Below are positions 61,132 through 64,000 of a stretch of DNA of 64,000 nucleotides, piece after piece (within the stretch, counting starts at the first letter, position 1; each line of letters opens with the position of its first letter). The stretch covers positions 100,601-164,600 of the forward strand of contig QKWP01000416.1 of NCBI GenBank assembly GCA_003550325.1, written 5' to 3'. The position numbers were made by a program, and so were the translations under genes. This DNA is from Gigaspora rosea (Eukaryota; Glomeromycota; Glomeromycetes; Diversisporales; Gigasporaceae). The notes under the pieces are model-generated. The model was not told the origin of the DNA. It worked only from the letters and a program-made list of their open reading frames with translations, and did no database searches.

Positions 61132-61900
61132 CTAATCGACTACTACGCTTTTAAGTTGATTAAAGGAAGTAGATGAATTCTCGTTATCACCATCATCTTC
61201 AAGGTATTGACGGGACACCGTTGCAAGATTTTTCAAATCATCCCATATATTAGGGTACACAATCGAATCCCATTTATCCTTGATTTCGTTAAAGATTTCA
61301 CCAAATGCTGAACCTCTTTTCACAGTAATACGGAAATACGGATCAATACCTTCATCGTCTTTGGGATTGGCAGGACGAAACTCGAGTCGTACTGTCTCTT
61401 CTGCTGGATTAGGATGATGTGTTGGAATAATATAATCAAGAAGAGATGTGTGTTTGGCATAACCATATTCGTTGAATGTTGGTAGGAGATCAATAATTAC
61501 ATCCGGGACATGAACGTGTGGCGCTTCTGTCACATCATCAAACAAGATCACCTCAAGTTTAATATTCGAATAAGTGCAAAGCCATTCAAGAATTTCTTGA
61601 AAAAAAAAAAAAAATTCAACGTAATATTCGCGTTAACCACGAGTTTATGAATCTAAAATTTTTACCTGGCTTAGTTCCAAGAATTATAAACCTGGAAGAA
61701 TTTACAACAGACAAACTGATCACCTGCGGTAAATTCGTGGGAGTGATAATCTTTCCGGCAGTCATTGTCATATTCCCGAGCTGTTCACCTAAAAAAAAAG
61801 TGCATTAAATATCAGAAACTATCTTCTTACCAATAAAAACATTATCCGTCATTTACATTTACAATACAATACCAATAGCATAGCCATACTTGAGAACCAT
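61132..61900 (-). CDS. Hypothetical protein, 3 exons, 204 aa
   Basis: Exons 61900-61873, 61788-61666 and 61595-61132 join in one frame with GT-AG junctions to give 204 residues starting MVLKYGYAIG. The sequence has balanced composition and an ordered look (LPQVISLSVVNSSRFIILG, EVILFDDVTEAPHVHVPDVI, YFRITVKRGSAFGEIFNEI), then an acidic, polar tail. No signal peptide, membrane segment or known domain is recognised. The acceptor of the last intron follows a long T-run, as a polypyrimidine tract should. The first exon codes only nine full residues, so additional upstream exons cannot be excluded. The intact multi-exon frame argues for a real gene. Confidence 0.65.
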
Positions 61901-62854
61901 TTTGAAACAAGTTGGAGTATCCTTGAATAATACCGTACGTAATGGGAATTTATAGTTTAATCGATTCTCACCTGATATCGCCAAATGTGGATCGGGGAAA
62001 TCTCGTTACACAAGCCAATCAAATTTGATCAACCGACGAGACAAAAAAATAAAAGAGTAAGATAGCAGTCTAGGCAATGATGGTAAATGACTGGTCATTT
62101 GCAAATTTTTCAAATGACCTCAAAAGGTATTTCGCAGATCAGTAGCTTATGGTATAGGTGAGCAGATCCGTATGGGATTATAGAATATCAGTATGGTACG
62201 ACATGCCAGATCAGTATGGTATGGATGCAATTTTATCAAACTGTACCAAGAATTATAGCAGATCAGTATGGTATAGGTGAGCAAATCCGTATAGTATAGG
62301 CCAAATTTAAGATCTATACTATACCGATCAGTTATAATTCCTAACCCTAACCCTAATATATATTACACCGGATCAGTATAGTATAGATTTCGACCTCAAA
62401 TGACCCTGAAATGACCGGTAATTAACGGTCATCTCAATTTTGGGTCATTTAGAAATGACTCGTGACCAAAATGACCATAGTCATTTAGAAATGACTGAGG
62501 TCATTTGAGGGTCATTTATTCATTGGGCCATCGTGCATATTGAGTTTGTATACCATATCTGCATAACGATAATGCATACGTATAGGGTTCGAAGTAAGCT
62601 GGGTAGGGCTAGGTATTTGTAGACTCGGGCCCAAACCCAATAAAAGTTTATATGCCCGGTCCAACCTAGGAATGGTAAATAACTCGATCATTTTGATCGA
62701 AATTAAATGACTCCAAGCTATTAATCATAACATGATAATTCACTAGGATACTGTTTTTATAACGTGGCCGAAGGTCACGTCATAATGCGGTATCTGCTGT
62801 GAAGAAATCAGCAATTATCAGCCACAATTTGACCAATAATACGCTTATCCGACA

Positions 62855-63030
62855 TGTCTGGCGTAAACAACGAACGATTTTTGTGTAACTTATTCGGCCT
62901 CCTTCTAATACAAATACACAAATTTTCATTCACCTCTTAAGAGGTGAAGAAGATTTGTGTATTGTATTAGGAGGTGGCCGAATAACTTACACAAAAATCG
63001 TTCGGTGTTCACATAAGACATGTCGGATAA
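62855..63030. repeat. Long hairpin centred on CACCTCTTAAGAGGTG
   Basis: CGAACGATTTTTGTGTAA, TTCGGCC, ATACACAAAT on the left arm are mirrored on the right arm (ATTTGTGTAT, GGCCGAAT, TTACACAAAAATCGTTCG). The outer words CCGACATGTC and GACATGTCGG also pair. Confidence 0.7.
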
Positions 63031-63156
63031 TTTTGGTTATTAAGTTCATTTAGGTCATTGGCATATAAAATAATTTTATTGGTCGAATTGCTCGTATAAA
63101 AAATTATCAAACTTTATTACGATAATCTTAGCTATATATTAAAGTCCCAAATTTAC

Positions 63157-63256
63157 TAAGTCAATTAATATTTACCAGTATGTCTTAAGTAAGGTGTTCG
63201 AAATATGCAATTTATTATTTCGATCAACTTAAGACATAAATATTAATTGACTTATA
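63157..63256. repeat. Hairpin with AAGTCAATTAATATTTA arms
   Basis: AAGTCAATTAATATTTA, ATGTCTTAAGT and CGAAAT on the left are answered by ATTTCG, ACTTAAGACAT and AAATATTAATTGACTTA on the right, a 100-bp near-palindrome within the hAT-like element. Confidence 0.7.
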
Positions 63257-63371
63257 TTTTAATTTTGTTTGACTGCCAATTCTGATTGGCTAAAGAGCAT
63301 TAGAATATCAACTAACATATCTTTTTGAGCCTCGAAATGATCCAATGAATTTCAGTCATTTACCATCACTG

Positions 63372-64000
63372 AATTAGTAGAAAATCTATAAATCTGTACC
63401 TAACCTTAACCTTAACCTAACCTAACCCTAGCATACATGTGGCTTTAAATTTTAGTTGGTCTCGTATGTGGGTTCGGGTGTAATGTATAAGCCAAATGCA
63501 TGCGCCACTGGGGTTCTAAAATACATCAATTATTTATACTTATCAAATAAAATTTAGGGGAAATTACAAATAGGGACCCAAAGTGAAAATAATTACATAT
63601 AAGGGACCAAATTTTGACAATTAAGGGCCAAAATAATTTTGCAATAAGTCTATCCTATACCAGGACTAGTTATGAAACATGAATCGCATTTCATGAAGGT
63701 TGGTTACTACACGTTAATCGAAGTTATTCAAAACTTCAAAAACTCATTTGTATTGTAGAGAAAATTAAATTAACTTCTAGAAATTGACAAAAATATAGTT
63801 ATAATCTTTACATGCAAGACGCTAAGAGGATTAACAAAATACCGATTAAAACGTACACGTCGCTCTGGTTATAGTACCAGGTTATAAGACATTAGTAAAA
63901 AAATTCAAAAATGTCGATGCAGTGAATTATACCGACATTTTATATTAAAATTTTGAAAAAAATTGTCGGTATAGAAAGATTTTACTACTGTATGATGTCA
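63372..64000. other. Gene-free right edge
   Basis: Carries a degenerate CCTTAACCTAACCTAACCC telomere-like tract at about 63405 and AT-rich sequence with TACCGACAT/TGTCGGTAT words near 63930-63975. No gene seen before the window ends. Confidence 0.5.

Larger units (their letters stand above)
62075..63371. mobile_element. hAT-like element with CA(A/G)TGATGGTAAATGACTG ends
   Basis: The left end CAATGATGGTAAATGACTGG matches the reversed right end CAGTGATGGTAAATGACTGA. CA(A/G)TG is a common hAT start. The flanking 8-mers (AGTCTAGG, AATTAGTA) do not match, so the TSD is lost or the boundary differs. Subterminal AAATGAC/GTCATTT words are abundant (62395-62520). Inside are a GATCAGTATGGTAT cluster (62150-62395) and two hairpins (62855-63030, 63157-63256). 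Confidence 0.6.

Overview
The window looks like a very AT-rich, repeat-packed stretch of a fungal nuclear genome. Split genes with short introns (about 60 to 100 bp), interstitial TTAGGG-type tracts, dense DNA-transposon debris and a degenerate Helitron replicase all suggest an arbuscular mycorrhizal fungus (Glomeromycotina, Rhizophagus/Glomus-like). This assignment is inference from style and family recall; no search was run.

Host genes lie in two islands. The first (7.6-16.7 kb) holds NAF1 (minus strand, box H/ACA snoRNP assembly), a METTL21/VCPKMT-type protein-lysine methyltransferase (plus, single exon) and condensin subunit 3/CAP-G (plus, about 20 exons). The second (55.3-61.9 kb) holds an Ariadne-1-type RBR E3 ubiquitin ligase (plus, 4 exons) and a 3-exon gene of unknown function (minus). 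They form no operon-like unit; each is an isolated eukaryotic gene.

The rest is transposon-derived. Many insertions can be bounded to the base by target-site duplications (TSDs): PIF/Harbinger-like elements (TAA/TTA), Tc1/mariner-pogo-like MITEs (TA), hAT-like elements (8 bp), a tRNA-derived SINE, two LINE-mobilised retroposons with 15-17 bp TSDs, two further LINE remnants, a Helitron Rep relic, and many long palindromes. At 21.5-27.1 kb one pseudogene has been split by three unrelated DNA transposons. Removing each insert with one TSD copy rejoins the frame at the first two sites; at the third the TAA target is itself a stop.

All three N characters (14169, 46716, 48231) sit where the sequence after the N repeats the sequence before it. 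They look like unresolved assembly joins, possibly of diverged haplotypes or paralogues, and affect the condensin model and an apparent 3 kb tandem duplication.
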